From NCBI RefSeq assembly GCF_039631295.1, contig NZ_JBDIVE010000007.1, forward strand, positions 62,001 to 126,000: a stretch of 64,000 bases of DNA, written 5' to 3'. The stretch comes from Viridibacterium sediminicola (GTDB lineage: Bacteria; Pseudomonadota; Gammaproteobacteria; Burkholderiales; Rhodocyclaceae). The notes beneath the pieces are model-generated. The model was not told where the DNA came from. It was given only the letters and a program-made list of their open reading frames with translations, and did no database searches. Shown here piece by piece: positions 42,926 through 52,875 of this stretch. How positions within the stretch are numbered: the stretch's first letter is position 1; each line of letters begins with the position of its first letter. The translations under genes were made by a program, and so were the position numbers.

Positions 42926-45532
42926 ATGAATTCATTCGCAAAAGAAACGCTCCCGATCAGTCTTGAAGAGGAGATGCGCACTTCCTATCTCGATTACGCC
43001 ATGAGCGTGATCGTCGGGCGGGCGCTGCCGGACGTCAGGGATGGCCTGAAGCCGGTCCATCGTCGCGTGCTTTACGCGATGCATGAATCGAATTTCGCCT
43101 GGAACCGCGCTTACGTGAAGTGCGCCCGCGTGGTCGGCGACGTGATGGGTAAGTACCACCCGCACGGCGACTCGGCGATCTACGACACCCTGGTGCGGAT
43201 GGCGCAGGATTTCTCGCTGCGTTACACGCTGATCGACGGGCAGGGCAATTTCGGCTCCATCGATGGCGACAATGCGGCGGCCATGCGTTACACCGAGTGC
43301 CGCCTGGACAAGATCTCCGCCGATCTGCTGGCCGATATCGAAAAGGAAACGGTCGACTTCCAGCCCAACTACGACGGCAAGGAACTCGAACCGACCGTGC
43401 TGCCGACGCGGGTGCCGAACCTGCTGGTCAACGGCAGCTCGGGGATCGCCGTGGGTATGGCGACCAATATCCCGCCGCACAATCTCTCCGAAGTCATCGA
43501 AGCCTGCCTGTGCCTGCTGGGCAATCCGGATACGGATATTGAAGAGCTGATCAAGCTGGTGCCGGCGCCGGACTTTCCCACTGCCGGCCTGATCTATGGT
43601 CTGTCGGGCGTGCATGATGGCTATCGCACCGGTCGCGGTCGCGTGATCATGCGCTCGCGTACGCACTTCGAAGACATTCCGAAGAGCAATGATCGCCAGG
43701 CCATCATCATCGATGAGCTGCCCTATCAGGTGAACAAGCGCACCCTGCTCGAAAAGATTGCCGAGCTGGTGGGCGAGAAGAAGATCGAGGGTATCTCTGA
43801 TCTGCGCGACGAGTCGGACAAGTCCGGCATGCGCGTGGTGATCGAGCTCAAGCGCGGCGAAATGCCCGAGGTGGTGCTGAACAATCTGTTCAAGCAGACG
43901 CAGATGCAAGACAGCTTCGGCATGAACATGGTCGCGCTGGTCGATGGCAAGCCGCGCCTGCTCAACCTCAAGCAGATGCTCGAGTGCTTCCTCTCGCATC
44001 GTCGTGAAGTCATTACGCGGCGCACGATCTTCGAATTGCGCAAGGCGCGCGAACGCGGCCATGTGCTTGAAGGTCTGGCTGTCGCGCTGTCCAACGTGGA
44101 CGAGATCATCGCCCTTATCAAGGCGGCACCGACGCCGGCGATTGCCAAGCAGGAGCTGATGAGCCGCCAGTGGCGCTCGCCCCTGGTTGAAGAAATGCTC
44201 TCGCGCGCCATGGTGGCCGAATACCGTCCGGACGGTCTGGGCGAAGAGTTCGGTCTGTCGGCGCAGGGTTATCGCCTCTCCGAAGTGCAGTCGCAGCGCA
44301 TTCTTGAAATGCAATTGCAGCGCCTGACCAATATGGAGCAGGACAAGATCGTCAGCGAATACAAGGAGGTGATGGACATCATCACCGACCTGCTCGACAT
44401 CCTGGCCAAGCCGGCGCGCATCACCCAGATCATCTCTGACGAGCTGCGCGCGATCCGCGAACAGTTCGGCGATCCGCGCAAGTCGGAAATCGTGCTCGGT
44501 ACTTCGGATATCAATATTGAAGACCTGATCACGCCGGAAGACATGGTGGTCACGCTCTCGCACACCGGCTACTTCAAGCGCCAGCCGCTCGCCGACTATC
44601 GCGCGCAGAAGCGTGGCGGGCGTGGCAAGCAGGCTGCGGCGACCAAGGAAGACGACTGGATCGACCAGCTCTTCGTCGCCAATACGCACGATTACATCCT
44701 GTGCTTCTCCAACCGTGGCCGTCTGTACTGGCTCAAGGTCTATGAAGTGCCGGAAGGCAATCGCAATTCGCGCGGCAAGCCGATCGTCAATCTGTTCCCG
44801 CTGGTCGAAGGCGAGAAGATCACCGCCGTGCTGCCGGTCAAGGAATTCGACGAAGGCCACTTCATCTTCATGGCGACCGCACAGGGCACCGTGAAGAAGA
44901 CGCCGCTGACCGATTTTGCCAATCCGCGCAAGGCCGGCATCATTGCCGTGGGCCTCGATGATGGTGACTACCTGATCGGCGTGGCGGTAACCGATGGCGA
45001 CTGCAATGTGATGCTGTTCTCCGATGCAGGTAAGGCGGTGCGCTTCAGCGAAAACGATGTGCGCCCGATGGGCCGCACTGCGCGCGGCGTGCGCGGCATG
45101 ATGCTCGAAGATGGTCAGAGCGTGCTGTCGATGCTGGTCGCGCATGGCGAGACGCAAAGCGTGCTGACGGCGACCGAAAACGGTTACGGCAAGCGCACCT
45201 CGATCAGCGAATACACCCTGCACGGTCGCGGCACCAAGGGCATGATCGCGATCCAGGGTTCGGAGCGCAACGGCAAGCTGGTCGCAGCGGTGCTGGTTGA
45301 TCCGACCGATCACGTGATGCTGATTGCCGACAACGGTGTGCTGATCCGCACCCCGGTGCGTGACATCCGCGAACTGGGCCGTTCGACGCAGGGCGTGACG
45401 CTGATCCATCTGGATTCCGGCGCCAAGCTCTCGAGCATCGAAAAGATTGTCGAGACCGACGAGGAAGAAGCCGCCGACGCAGGCACGCAGGATACTTCCG
45501 GTGAGGGCGCAAGCGACGAGGGCCAAGCGTGA
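42926..45532 (+). CDS. gyrA: DNA gyrase subunit A
   Basis: This 868-residue type II topoisomerase subunit introduces negative supercoils with GyrB. The active-site Tyr is Y122 in AAMRYTECRLDK. The quinolone-determining region HPHGDSAIYDTLVRMA has S83 and D87, the susceptible wild-type residues. The GyrA box QKRGGRGK is at about 561-568, followed by the beta-propeller domain and an acidic tail. No strong ribosome site is seen before ATG 42926. A TACAAT -10-like element lies near 42816. The stop overlaps serC's GTG. Confidence 0.98.
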   Translation: MNSFAKETLPISLEEEMRTSYLDYAMSVIVGRALPDVRDGLKPVHRRVLYAMHESNFAWNRAYVKCARVVGDVMGKYHPHGDSAIYDTLVRMAQDFSLRYTLIDGQGNFGSIDGDNAAAMRYTECRLDKISADLLADIEKETVDFQPNYDGKELEPTVLPTRVPNLLVNGSSGIAVGMATNIPPHNLSEVIEACLCLLGNPDTDIEELIKLVPAPDFPTAGLIYGLSGVHDGYRTGRGRVIMRSRTHFEDIPKSNDRQAIIIDELPYQVNKRTLLEKIAELVGEKKIEGISDLRDESDKSGMRVVIELKRGEMPEVVLNNLFKQTQMQDSFGMNMVALVDGKPRLLNLKQMLECFLSHRREVITRRTIFELRKARERGHVLEGLAVALSNVDEIIALIKAAPTPAIAKQELMSRQWRSPLVEEMLSRAMVAEYRPDGLGEEFGLSAQGYRLSEVQSQRILEMQLQRLTNMEQDKIVSEYKEVMDIITDLLDILAKPARITQIISDELRAIREQFGDPRKSEIVLGTSDINIEDLITPEDMVVTLSHTGYFKRQPLADYRAQKRGGRGKQAAATKEDDWIDQLFVANTHDYILCFSNRGRLYWLKVYEVPEGNRNSRGKPIVNLFPLVEGEKITAVLPVKEFDEGHFIFMATAQGTVKKTPLTDFANPRKAGIIAVGLDDGDYLIGVAVTDGDCNVMLFSDAGKAVRFSENDVRPMGRTARGVRGMMLEDGQSVLSMLVAHGETQSVLTATENGYGKRTSISEYTLHGRGTKGMIAIQGSERNGKLVAAVLVDPTDHVMLIADNGVLIRTPVRDIRELGRSTQGVTLIHLDSGAKLSSIEKIVETDEEEAADAGTQDTSGEGASDEGQA

Positions 45533-46641
45533 CGCGGGTTTTCAATTTTTCAGCGGGACCGGCTGCGCTGCCGGAAGAGGTGCTGAGCCAGGCCGCAGCG
45601 GAAATGCTCGACTGGCACGGCAGTGGCATGTCGGTGATGGAAATGAGCCATCGCGGCAAGGAGTTCACCAGCATCATCGAGCAGGCGCTCGCCGATGTAC
45701 GTGAGCTGATGCAGGTGCCCGCAGGTTATCAGGTGCTGTTCATGCAGGGCGGCGGGCTGGGCGAGAACGCCATCGTGCCGCTCAATCTGCTCGGCCGGAA
45801 CAACAAGGTCGATATCGTCGAGACGGGCAGCTGGTCCGCCAAGTCGCGCGCAGAAGCGGCCCGCTACGGTGATCTGCATCTGGCTGCCAGCGGCCTGCGT
45901 GCTGAGGCCAAGCAGGGCAAGTACACGAGCATTCCGGCTGTGGCCGACTGGCGCGTGCGCAGCGATGCGGCTTATCTGCACATCTGCGGCAATGAAACCA
46001 TCGACGGCGTCGAGTTCTTCGACTTTCCGGACATGGCGGCGCTGGGCGCGCCGGACGTGCCCCTGGTGGTCGATGTGTCCTCGCACATTCTCTCGCGTCC
46101 GCTGGATGTCAGCAAATGCGGTCTGCTGTTCGGCGGCGCGCAAAAGAACATCGGCCCGGCAGGCCTGACCCTGGTCATCGTGCGCGATGATCTGCTCGAC
46201 CAGGCGCATGCGCTGTGCCCTTCAGCCTTCAACTACAAGCTGGTGGCGGCCAATGGCTCGATGTACAACACGCCGCCGACCTACTCGATCTATATCGCTG
46301 GTCTGGTGTTCCAGTGGCTCAAGCGTCAGGGCGGTGTGGCGGCGATGGCTGAACGCAATGCGGCCAAGGCCAGCTTGCTCTACGACGCGCTGGACCAGAG
46401 CGAGCTCTACATTACGCATGTCGAACATGCTTGCCGCTCGCGCATGAACGTGCCGTTCTTCCTGCGCGACGAATCGCTCAACGAGGCCTTCCTGGCCGGC
46501 GCCAAGGCGCGCGGCCTGTTGCAGCTCAAGGGGCACAAGTCGGTGGGCGGCATGCGCGCATCGCTTTACAACGCCATGCCGCTTGCGGGCGTGCAGGCTC
46601 TGGTGGACTACCTCAAGGAATTCGAGAAGAGCCATGGCTGA
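45529..46641 (+). CDS. serC: Phosphoserine aminotransferase
   Basis: The 370-residue PLP enzyme makes O-phosphoserine in serine synthesis and 4-phosphohydroxythreonine for PLP. It has the N-terminal signature FNFSAGPAALPEEVL and the PLP Lys K206 in GGAQKNIGPAGL. Start GTG 45529 overlaps the gyrA stop by 4 bases (GTGA). Normal length. It is coupled to pheA by an 8-base overlap. The position between gyrA and pheA is typical of betaproteobacteria. Confidence 0.97.
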   Translation: MTRVFNFSAGPAALPEEVLSQAAAEMLDWHGSGMSVMEMSHRGKEFTSIIEQALADVRELMQVPAGYQVLFMQGGGLGENAIVPLNLLGRNNKVDIVETGSWSAKSRAEAARYGDLHLAASGLRAEAKQGKYTSIPAVADWRVRSDAAYLHICGNETIDGVEFFDFPDMAALGAPDVPLVVDVSSHILSRPLDVSKCGLLFGGAQKNIGPAGLTLVIVRDDLLDQAHALCPSAFNYKLVAANGSMYNTPPTYSIYIAGLVFQWLKRQGGVAAMAERNAAKASLLYDALDQSELYITHVEHACRSRMNVPFFLRDESLNEAFLAGAKARGLLQLKGHKSVGGMRASLYNAMPLAGVQALVDYLKEFEKSHG

Positions 46642-47743
46642 TTCTTCTTCTGCTGCCGAGCAGCCGCTGAGTGCGGAACAGACCGAAGCCTTGCTGACGG
46701 TGCGCAAGGATATCGACCGGCTGGATGCGGAGATTCTGCAGCGCCTGGCCGAGCGGGCGCGTTGCGCGCAGCGCGTAGGCGAGATCAAGAAGGGCCCGCT
46801 GTATCGCCCTGAGCGTGAAGCGCAGGTGCTGCGCAATATCGCCGAGAAGAATCCCGGCCCGCTGTCGAATGAAGCGGTGCAGCGCATCTTCCGCGAGATC
46901 ATGTCCTGGTGTCTGGCGCTTGAGCAGCCGCTCAAGGTGGCCTACCTCGGGCCGCATGGCACGTATTCCGAATCAGCAGCGAGCAAGCATTTTGGCGGCG
47001 CCCCCGACCTGCAACCGCAGCAGACCATCGACGATGTGTTCCACGCCGTCGAAGCCGGCGCAGCGGCCTATGGTGTCGTGCCGGTCGAGAATTCGACCGA
47101 GGGCGCGGTTGGCCGCACGCTGGACCTCTTCATGTCGGGCAATGTCTCGGTGTGTGGTGAAGTGAGTCTGCGTGTGCGCCAGAACCTGATGACGCACGCG
47201 GCCGACATGTCACAGGTCAAGCGCATTTACTCGCATTCACAATCCTTGTCGCAGTGTAACGATTGGTTGGCGCATCATGCGCATGGTATTCCGCGCCTGT
47301 CTGTGTCGAGCAATGCCGAAGCGGCACGGCTCGCGGCGGAAGACAAAGAAGCGGCTGCCATTGCCGGGGAGCGCGCGGCCCAGCACTTTGCCCTGCCTAT
47401 CCTGCATGCCAACATCGAAGACGACCCGAACAACACGACACGCTTCCTGGTCATCTCGGCACATGACGCGAGCCCTTCCGGTCGCGACAAAACCTCCATC
47501 GTCTGCTCTGCGCTGCACAAGCCTGGCGCCGTGCATGCCTTGCTGCAGCCATTTGCCGACGAAGGGGTGAGCATGACCAAGTTCGAGTCACGGCCATCGC
47601 GTACCGGTTTGTGGGAATACGTGTTCTACGTTGATGTCGAGGGACATCGCGAAGATCCTGCGGTGGCGCGTGCGCTTGCGGCGCTGGCCGATCGTGCGGC
47701 CTTCCTCAAGGTGCTCGGCTCCTATCCCGTGGCAGCCATCTGA
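46634..47743 (+). CDS. pheA: Bifunctional chorismate mutase/prephenate dehydratase
   Basis: The 369-residue product makes phenylpyruvate from chorismate. The N-terminal AroQ mutase domain (about 17-100) has VRKDIDRLDAEILQRLAERA. The dehydratase domain begins AYLGPHGTYSESAASKHFGG. The C-terminal ACT domain has MTKFESRPSRTG, the phenylalanine-binding ESRP motif, so feedback inhibition is expected. ATG 46634 overlaps the serC stop by 8 bases. The longer upstream frame overlaps serC and is not coding. Confidence 0.96.
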   Translation: MADSSSAAEQPLSAEQTEALLTVRKDIDRLDAEILQRLAERARCAQRVGEIKKGPLYRPEREAQVLRNIAEKNPGPLSNEAVQRIFREIMSWCLALEQPLKVAYLGPHGTYSESAASKHFGGAPDLQPQQTIDDVFHAVEAGAAAYGVVPVENSTEGAVGRTLDLFMSGNVSVCGEVSLRVRQNLMTHAADMSQVKRIYSHSQSLSQCNDWLAHHAHGIPRLSVSSNAEAARLAAEDKEAAAIAGERAAQHFALPILHANIEDDPNNTTRFLVISAHDASPSGRDKTSIVCSALHKPGAVHALLQPFADEGVSMTKFESRPSRTGLWEYVFYVDVEGHREDPAVARALAALADRAAFLKVLGSYPVAAI

Positions 47744-47768
47744 AGCCTGCTGTTTTACGGAGTTCTGA

Positions 47769-48869
47769 ATGACGATTGCACAACGTGCGCCTGACTATAT
47801 CCGCGCGATTTCGCCTTATGTGCCCGGCAAGCCGGTGTCCGAGCTGGCCCGTGAGATGGGGCTGAACGAGGCCGACATCGTCAAGCTCGCCTCCAATGAA
47901 AATCCCCTGGGCATGAGCCCCAAGGCAAAGGCTGCGCTGCTGGCGGCCGTCGAGGATCTGGCCCGCTATCCGGATGGCAATGGTTTCGCGCTCAAGCAGG
48001 CCTTGGCTGCCCGGCTGGGCGTCGGGCTCGATACCCTGGTGCTCGGCAATGGTTCCAATGACGTGCTGGAGCTGGTGGCGCGTGCCTTTCTCGACGAGAA
48101 CAGCAGCGGCGTCTTTGCCCAGCACGCTTTTGCGGTGTACCCGCTGGCGATCCAGAGCGTCGGCGCACGCCTGATCGAAGTGCCGGCGCGTAACTTCGGC
48201 CATGATCTGGCGGCGATGGGCGACGCCATTGCGGCGGATACGCGCGTCGTCTTCATCGCCAACCCGAACAATCCGACCGGTACCTTCCTGCCGGGCGAGC
48301 TGATCGAATCCTTCCTCAAGCAAGTCTCGCCGGATGTGATCGTGGTGCTTGACGAGGCCTACAACGAATATCTGGCGCCCGCCCAGCGTTACGACGCCGT
48401 GGCCTGGCTGGCGAAGTATCCGAATCTGGTCATCACCCGCACCTTCTCCAAGATCTACGGTCTGGCCGGTCTGCGCATCGGCTACGCGGTGGCCAGTCCT
48501 GCCGTGGCGGATCTGATGAACCGTGTGCGTGCGCCCTTCAATGCCAATAGTCTGGCGCTGGCTGCGGCCGAAGCTGCACTGGCGGACGATGAGTTCCTGC
48601 AGCAAAGCTATGAGACCAATCGCCAAGGCATGGCGCAGATCATCGCGGGGCTCGACAAACTGGGCTTGCAGCACATTCCCTCGGCCGGCAATTTCCTCAC
48701 CTTCAAGGTGGGCGATGGCGCCGGCGTGAATCTGCGCCTGCTCAAGCAGGGCGTGATCGTGCGGCCGATTGCGGGCTACGGCATGCCGGAATGGCTGCGT
48801 GTGTCGATTGGCAGCGAAGCCGAAAACGCGCGTTTCCTCGCCGCGCTGGAACAGGCGGTCCGCGCATGA
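47769..48869 (+). CDS. hisC: Histidinol-phosphate/aromatic aminotransferase HisC
   Basis: The 366-residue PLP aminotransferase I/II has NPNNPTGTFLPG and the catalytic Lys in TFSKIYGLAGLRIGY. In this operon between pheA and tyrA it probably serves both histidinol phosphate and aromatic keto acids, as for HisC2-type enzymes. GGAG precedes the ATG. The stop overlaps tyrA's ATG (ATGA). The exact substrate cannot be decided from sequence; a second hisC may exist in a his operon. Confidence 0.95.
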   Translation: MTIAQRAPDYIRAISPYVPGKPVSELAREMGLNEADIVKLASNENPLGMSPKAKAALLAAVEDLARYPDGNGFALKQALAARLGVGLDTLVLGNGSNDVLELVARAFLDENSSGVFAQHAFAVYPLAIQSVGARLIEVPARNFGHDLAAMGDAIAADTRVVFIANPNNPTGTFLPGELIESFLKQVSPDVIVVLDEAYNEYLAPAQRYDAVAWLAKYPNLVITRTFSKIYGLAGLRIGYAVASPAVADLMNRVRAPFNANSLALAAAEAALADDEFLQQSYETNRQGMAQIIAGLDKLGLQHIPSAGNFLTFKVGDGAGVNLRLLKQGVIVRPIAGYGMPEWLRVSIGSEAENARFLAALEQAVRA

Positions 48870-49738
48870 ACGTGAGCTTCGAGCGTGTTGTCATTGCCGG
48901 TGTCGGCCTGATCGGTGGCTCCTTTGCGGCCGCCTTGCGGCAGGCGGCGGTGGCCCGGCATCTGGTGGGTGTCGGTCGTTCGCGTGCCTCGCTCGACGAG
49001 GCGCTGGCGCTGGGCCTGATCGATGAAGTGCAGACTGACTGGGCGGCCGCCCTCAAAGGGGCCGATCTGGTCTTGCTGGCCATGCCGGTCGGCCAGATGG
49101 CGACGGTAATGGCGGCGATGGCGCCGCACCTTGAAGCGCAGACCCTGGTGACCGACGCCGGCAGTACCAAGGCGGATGTGATCGATGCGATCTATACGCA
49201 CCTGGGTGTGCACATCGCCCGCTTCGTGCCGGCGCATCCGATTGCCGGAGCCGAGAAGAGTGGTCCTGCGGCAGCCAGCGCAACGCTGTTCCAGGATCGC
49301 AAGGTGGTGCTCACGCCCTTGCCGGAGAATGCGCCGGATGCCATCGACCGCGTGCGCGCGGCCTGGGTCGCCTGCGGCGCGCAGATGTTCCAGATGAGCC
49401 CGCAGGAGCATGACCGCGTCTTTGCCGCCGTCAGCCATCTGCCGCATTTGCTGGCCTTCGGCCTGGTGCACGATCTGGCTGCGCGGGCCAATGCCGAGCA
49501 GCTGTTCAAGTATGCGGCCTCGGGTTTTCGCGATTTCACGCGGATTGCCGGCAGCCATCCGGAGATGTGGCGCGACATCTGCGTGGCCAATCGTCAGGCC
49601 TTGCTGGCCGAACTCGATGCCTATCTGGCGCAGCTTGCCTGGCTGCGCGCGCTGCTGTTGCAAGGCGACGGGCAAGAGCTGGAAAAGCTGTTCAGCGAAG
49701 CCAGCGCGGCACGTAATAAATGGGCCAATTCGCAGTGA
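48866..49738 (+). CDS. tyrA: Prephenate dehydrogenase
   Basis: The 290-residue product begins with the dinucleotide fold VVIAGVGLIGGSFAAALRQA and carries the catalytic His region AHPIAGAEKSGP. It oxidises prephenate, or possibly arogenate, to the tyrosine precursor. There is no chorismate mutase or ACT domain, so it is the monofunctional type. ATG 48866 overlaps the hisC stop (ATGA). The longer frame would overlap hisC. It is followed by aroA after 53 bases. Confidence 0.95.
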   Translation: MNVSFERVVIAGVGLIGGSFAAALRQAAVARHLVGVGRSRASLDEALALGLIDEVQTDWAAALKGADLVLLAMPVGQMATVMAAMAPHLEAQTLVTDAGSTKADVIDAIYTHLGVHIARFVPAHPIAGAEKSGPAAASATLFQDRKVVLTPLPENAPDAIDRVRAAWVACGAQMFQMSPQEHDRVFAAVSHLPHLLAFGLVHDLAARANAEQLFKYAASGFRDFTRIAGSHPEMWRDICVANRQALLAELDAYLAQLAWLRALLLQGDGQELEKLFSEASAARNKWANSQ

Positions 49739-49791
49739 GTTGGCGCTCATGCCCGCTGCGCCGGGCTGATGAATCGAAAGCGATGTGAAGC

Positions 49792-51078
49792 ATGGAATTT
49801 CTCGATCTTGCACCCTTGCGTCAGGCCCGTGGCACGGTCCGCTTGCCCGGCTCGAAGAGCATTTCCAATCGCAGCTTGCTGCTCGCGGCACTGGCCGAGG
49901 GCACGACCGATATCCGCGATCTGCTCGCCTCGGACGACACCGATCGCATGCTCGAAGCGCTGAGTTTGCTGGGCGTGTCAGTAGAGAAGACGGGAGAGCG
50001 GGACTATCGAGTTGTCGGTGCGCCTGCTGGCTTTGCCAACAAGAATGCGGATCTCTTTCTGGGCAATGCCGGCACCGCATTTCGTCCGCTGACGGCGGCC
50101 TTGGCTTTGGCGGGCGGTACGTACAAGCTGCATGGCGTGCCGCGCATGCACGAGCGCCCGATCGGCGACCTCGTCGATGGCTTGCGGCAGATTGGCGCGA
50201 ATATCGAATACCTTGGCAACGAGGGCTTCCCGCCGCTGCAGATTCGCCCGGCCGAGATCAAACCCGGCGGTGTGGTGAGAATTCGCGGCAATGTCTCCAG
50301 CCAGTTCCTGACCGCGCTGCTGATGGCGTTGCCGACCACGGGCGTGGAGACGACGGTCGAAGTGATCGGTGAGCTGATCTCCAAGCCTTATATCGAGATC
50401 ACTCTCAAGCTGATGGCGCAGTTCGGCGTCGAAGTGCAGCGCGAAGGCTGGCAGCGCTTCTTCATCCCCGGCGGCAAGCGCTACGTCTCTCCGGGCACCT
50501 TGTACGTCGAAGGCGATGCCTCCTCGGCCTCGTATTTCCTCGCCGCCGGCGCCATTGGTGGCGGGCCGCTGCGCGTCGAAGGCGTGGGGCGCAACAGCAT
50601 CCAGGGCGATGTGGCATTTGCCGCCGCGCTGGAGCAGATCGGCGCGCAGATCAGCATGGGTGACAACTGGATCGAAGCGCAGGCGCCTGCCGGCGGGCTC
50701 AAGGCTTTCGACATGGATTTCAACCACATCCCCGATGCGGCGATGACCCTGGCCGTCGCTGCGCTGTTTTGCGATGGCCCCTCGCGCCTTACCAATATCG
50801 GCAGCTGGCGCGTCAAGGAGACCGACCGCATCAGCGCGATGGCGACCGAATTGCGCAAAGTAGGCGCCACGGTGGAGGAGGGCGAAGACTGGCTGCGCAT
50901 CGTGCCGCCGGCAAATCTCAGCGCCAACGCCGCCATCGATACCTATGATGATCATCGTATGGCGATGTGCTTCTCGCTGGTCGCATTGGGCGGTGTGCCG
51001 GTGCGCATCAATGATCCGAAATGCACCGCCAAGACCTTTCCCGAATATTTTGATGTCTTCGCGGGCGTTACCCGCTGA
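49792..51078 (+). CDS. aroA: 5-enolpyruvylshikimate-3-phosphate synthase
   Basis: The 428-residue EPSP synthase has the N-terminal loop LPGSKSISNRSLLLAALAEG and LFLGNAGTAFRPLTAALAL, the phosphoenolpyruvate-binding signature. It has a Gly-Asn-Ala-Gly-Thr-Ala pattern of class I, usually glyphosate-sensitive enzymes. It catalyses the sixth step of the shikimate pathway. The ribosome site is weak (GTGAAG). It precedes argS by 78 bases. Confidence 0.97.
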   Translation: MEFLDLAPLRQARGTVRLPGSKSISNRSLLLAALAEGTTDIRDLLASDDTDRMLEALSLLGVSVEKTGERDYRVVGAPAGFANKNADLFLGNAGTAFRPLTAALALAGGTYKLHGVPRMHERPIGDLVDGLRQIGANIEYLGNEGFPPLQIRPAEIKPGGVVRIRGNVSSQFLTALLMALPTTGVETTVEVIGELISKPYIEITLKLMAQFGVEVQREGWQRFFIPGGKRYVSPGTLYVEGDASSASYFLAAGAIGGGPLRVEGVGRNSIQGDVAFAAALEQIGAQISMGDNWIEAQAPAGGLKAFDMDFNHIPDAAMTLAVAALFCDGPSRLTNIGSWRVKETDRISAMATELRKVGATVEEGEDWLRIVPPANLSANAAIDTYDDHRMAMCFSLVALGGVPVRINDPKCTAKTFPEYFDVFAGVTR

Positions 51079-51156
51079 ACATGATTTCCGCAGTGGCACG
51101 CTGGGCGGCGCAATTGGCCGCTCGCGTATTGCCGTCGTGCTGCACAAAAGGTGTGT

Positions 51157-52875
51157 ATGAAACAAACTCTGATTGAACTGCTTGATTCACGCGTGCGCGC
51201 TGCGCTCGATGCTGCTGGCTGTGCCGGCGCGCCGGCCGTGGTGGCACCCGCCGGCCGCCCCGAATTCGGCGACTACCAGGCCAATGGCGTGATGGGCGCT
51301 GCCAAGGCACGCAAGATGAATCCGCGTGCACTGGCCGAACAAGTCATCACGCATCTCGATCTGGCGGGCATTGCCAGCAAGGTCGAGATCGCCGGCCCCG
51401 GCTTTATCAACATCACGCTAGCGCCGGAATATCTGGCCTCCCTGGCCACCGACGCCTTGGCCGACGCACGTCTCGGTGTGCCGCAGATCGCCGCCCAGCG
51501 CGTCGTCATCGATTACTCCGGCCCCAACCTCGCCAAGGAAATGCACGTCGGCCATCTGCGCTCGACCATCATTGGCGATGCACTGGCGCGGGTGCTGCGC
51601 TTCCTCGGCCATACCGTGATCGCACAGAACCATGTGGGCGATTGGGGCACGCAGTTCGGCATGCTGACCGCTTATTTGATTGAAGCGGAGCAGGGCGGCG
51701 ACGTCGCGCTGTCGGACCTCGAAGACTTTTACCGTCGTGCCAAACAACGCTTCGATGAAGATGCGGCTTTTGCCGACACGGCGCGCGAATACGTCGTCAA
51801 GCTGCAAGGCGGCGATGCTCAGGTGAATGCGCTGTGGCGCAAGTTTCTCGACATCTCCCTGCATCACTGCGAGGCCGTCTACGAGCGCCTCGGCGTGGCG
51901 CTGAGGCGTGAGGATGTGCGCGGCGAGAGTTTCTACAACGATGATCTGCCCGTCGTCGTCGCCGATCTGCAAGAGAAGGGACTGGCGGTTGAGAGCGATG
52001 GCGCGCAGGTGGTCTTCCTCGATGAATTCAAGAACAAGGAAGGCGAGGCCCAGGCCTACATCGTGCGCAAGCAGGATGGCGGCTACCTGTATGCGACCAG
52101 CGATCTGGCCGCGATCCGCTACCGCATCGGCACCCTGCATGCCGACCGCATCCTCTACGTGGTCGATGCCAGACAAGCCCTGCATTTCCAGCAGCTGTTC
52201 ACCCTGAGTCGCAAAGCCGGCTTCGTGAGCGAAGCCACCAAGCTCGAACACGTCGGCTTTGGCGTGATGCTGGGCGACGATGGCAAGCCCTTCAAGACGC
52301 GTAGCGGCACCACGGTCAAGCTGGTCGACTTGCTGCAGGAAGCTGAAGAGCGCGCCTTTGCGCTGGTCAGCGAGAAGAACGCCGAGATGGCCGAAGCCGA
52401 GCGCAAGACCATTTCGCAGGCGGTCGGTATTGGCGCCGTCAAATACGCCGATCTCTCCAAGAACCGCAGCAGCGACTACGTCTTCAGCTGGGACACCATG
52501 CTGTCCTTCGAAGGCAATACGGCGCCGTATCTGCAGTACGCCTATACGCGTATCCAGAGCGTGTTCCGCAAGGTCGACAGCTGGAACGAGGCCGCACCGA
52601 TCACCCTGACGGAAGCCGCCGAACGTACGCTGGCGCTTGAACTGGCGCGTTTCTCCGATGCGCTCAATGCCGTGAGTCGTGAGACGGCGCCGCACTTCCT
52701 GTGCAGCTATCTTTACGATCTGGCGACGCAGTTCATGCGCTTTTACGAAGCTTGTCCGGTGCTCAAGAGCGAAGGTGCGCTGCGCGACAGCCGCCTGCGT
52801 CTGTGTCAGCTGACGGCGCGTACGCTCAAGACCGGCCTGGATCTGCTGGGCATCAATATTCTCGAGGTGATGTGA
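51157..52875 (+). CDS. argS: Arginyl-tRNA synthetase
   Basis: The 572-residue class I synthetase has an N-terminal tRNA-binding domain, the HIGH-type motif HVGH at 130-133 (in MHVGHLRSTIIGDALARV), a catalytic fold with DVRGESFYNDDLPV, and a C-terminal helical anticodon domain. There is no perfect KMSK, as usual for ArgS; KPFKTRSGTTVKLVDLL is in its place. ATG 51157 was chosen over GTG 51151 because AAAAGG fits it. It lies between aroA and cmk, an unusual position, and its stop shares a base with the cmk ATG. Confidence 0.97.
   Translation: MKQTLIELLDSRVRAALDAAGCAGAPAVVAPAGRPEFGDYQANGVMGAAKARKMNPRALAEQVITHLDLAGIASKVEIAGPGFINITLAPEYLASLATDALADARLGVPQIAAQRVVIDYSGPNLAKEMHVGHLRSTIIGDALARVLRFLGHTVIAQNHVGDWGTQFGMLTAYLIEAEQGGDVALSDLEDFYRRAKQRFDEDAAFADTAREYVVKLQGGDAQVNALWRKFLDISLHHCEAVYERLGVALRREDVRGESFYNDDLPVVVADLQEKGLAVESDGAQVVFLDEFKNKEGEAQAYIVRKQDGGYLYATSDLAAIRYRIGTLHADRILYVVDARQALHFQQLFTLSRKAGFVSEATKLEHVGFGVMLGDDGKPFKTRSGTTVKLVDLLQEAEERAFALVSEKNAEMAEAERKTISQAVGIGAVKYADLSKNRSSDYVFSWDTMLSFEGNTAPYLQYAYTRIQSVFRKVDSWNEAAPITLTEAAERTLALELARFSDALNAVSRETAPHFLCSYLYDLATQFMRFYEACPVLKSEGALRDSRLRLCQLTARTLKTGLDLLGINILEVM

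Noticed and set aside
42932..45526. A full-length open frame of 864 codons antisense to gyrA
   Set aside because: It mirrors gyrA codon for codon in a GC-rich gene and its product is rich in His/Asp/Arg with no known motif. GyrA is certain.
42926..45532. Quinolone-resistance allele of gyrA
   Set aside because: Positions 83 and 87 are Ser and Asp, the susceptible residues.
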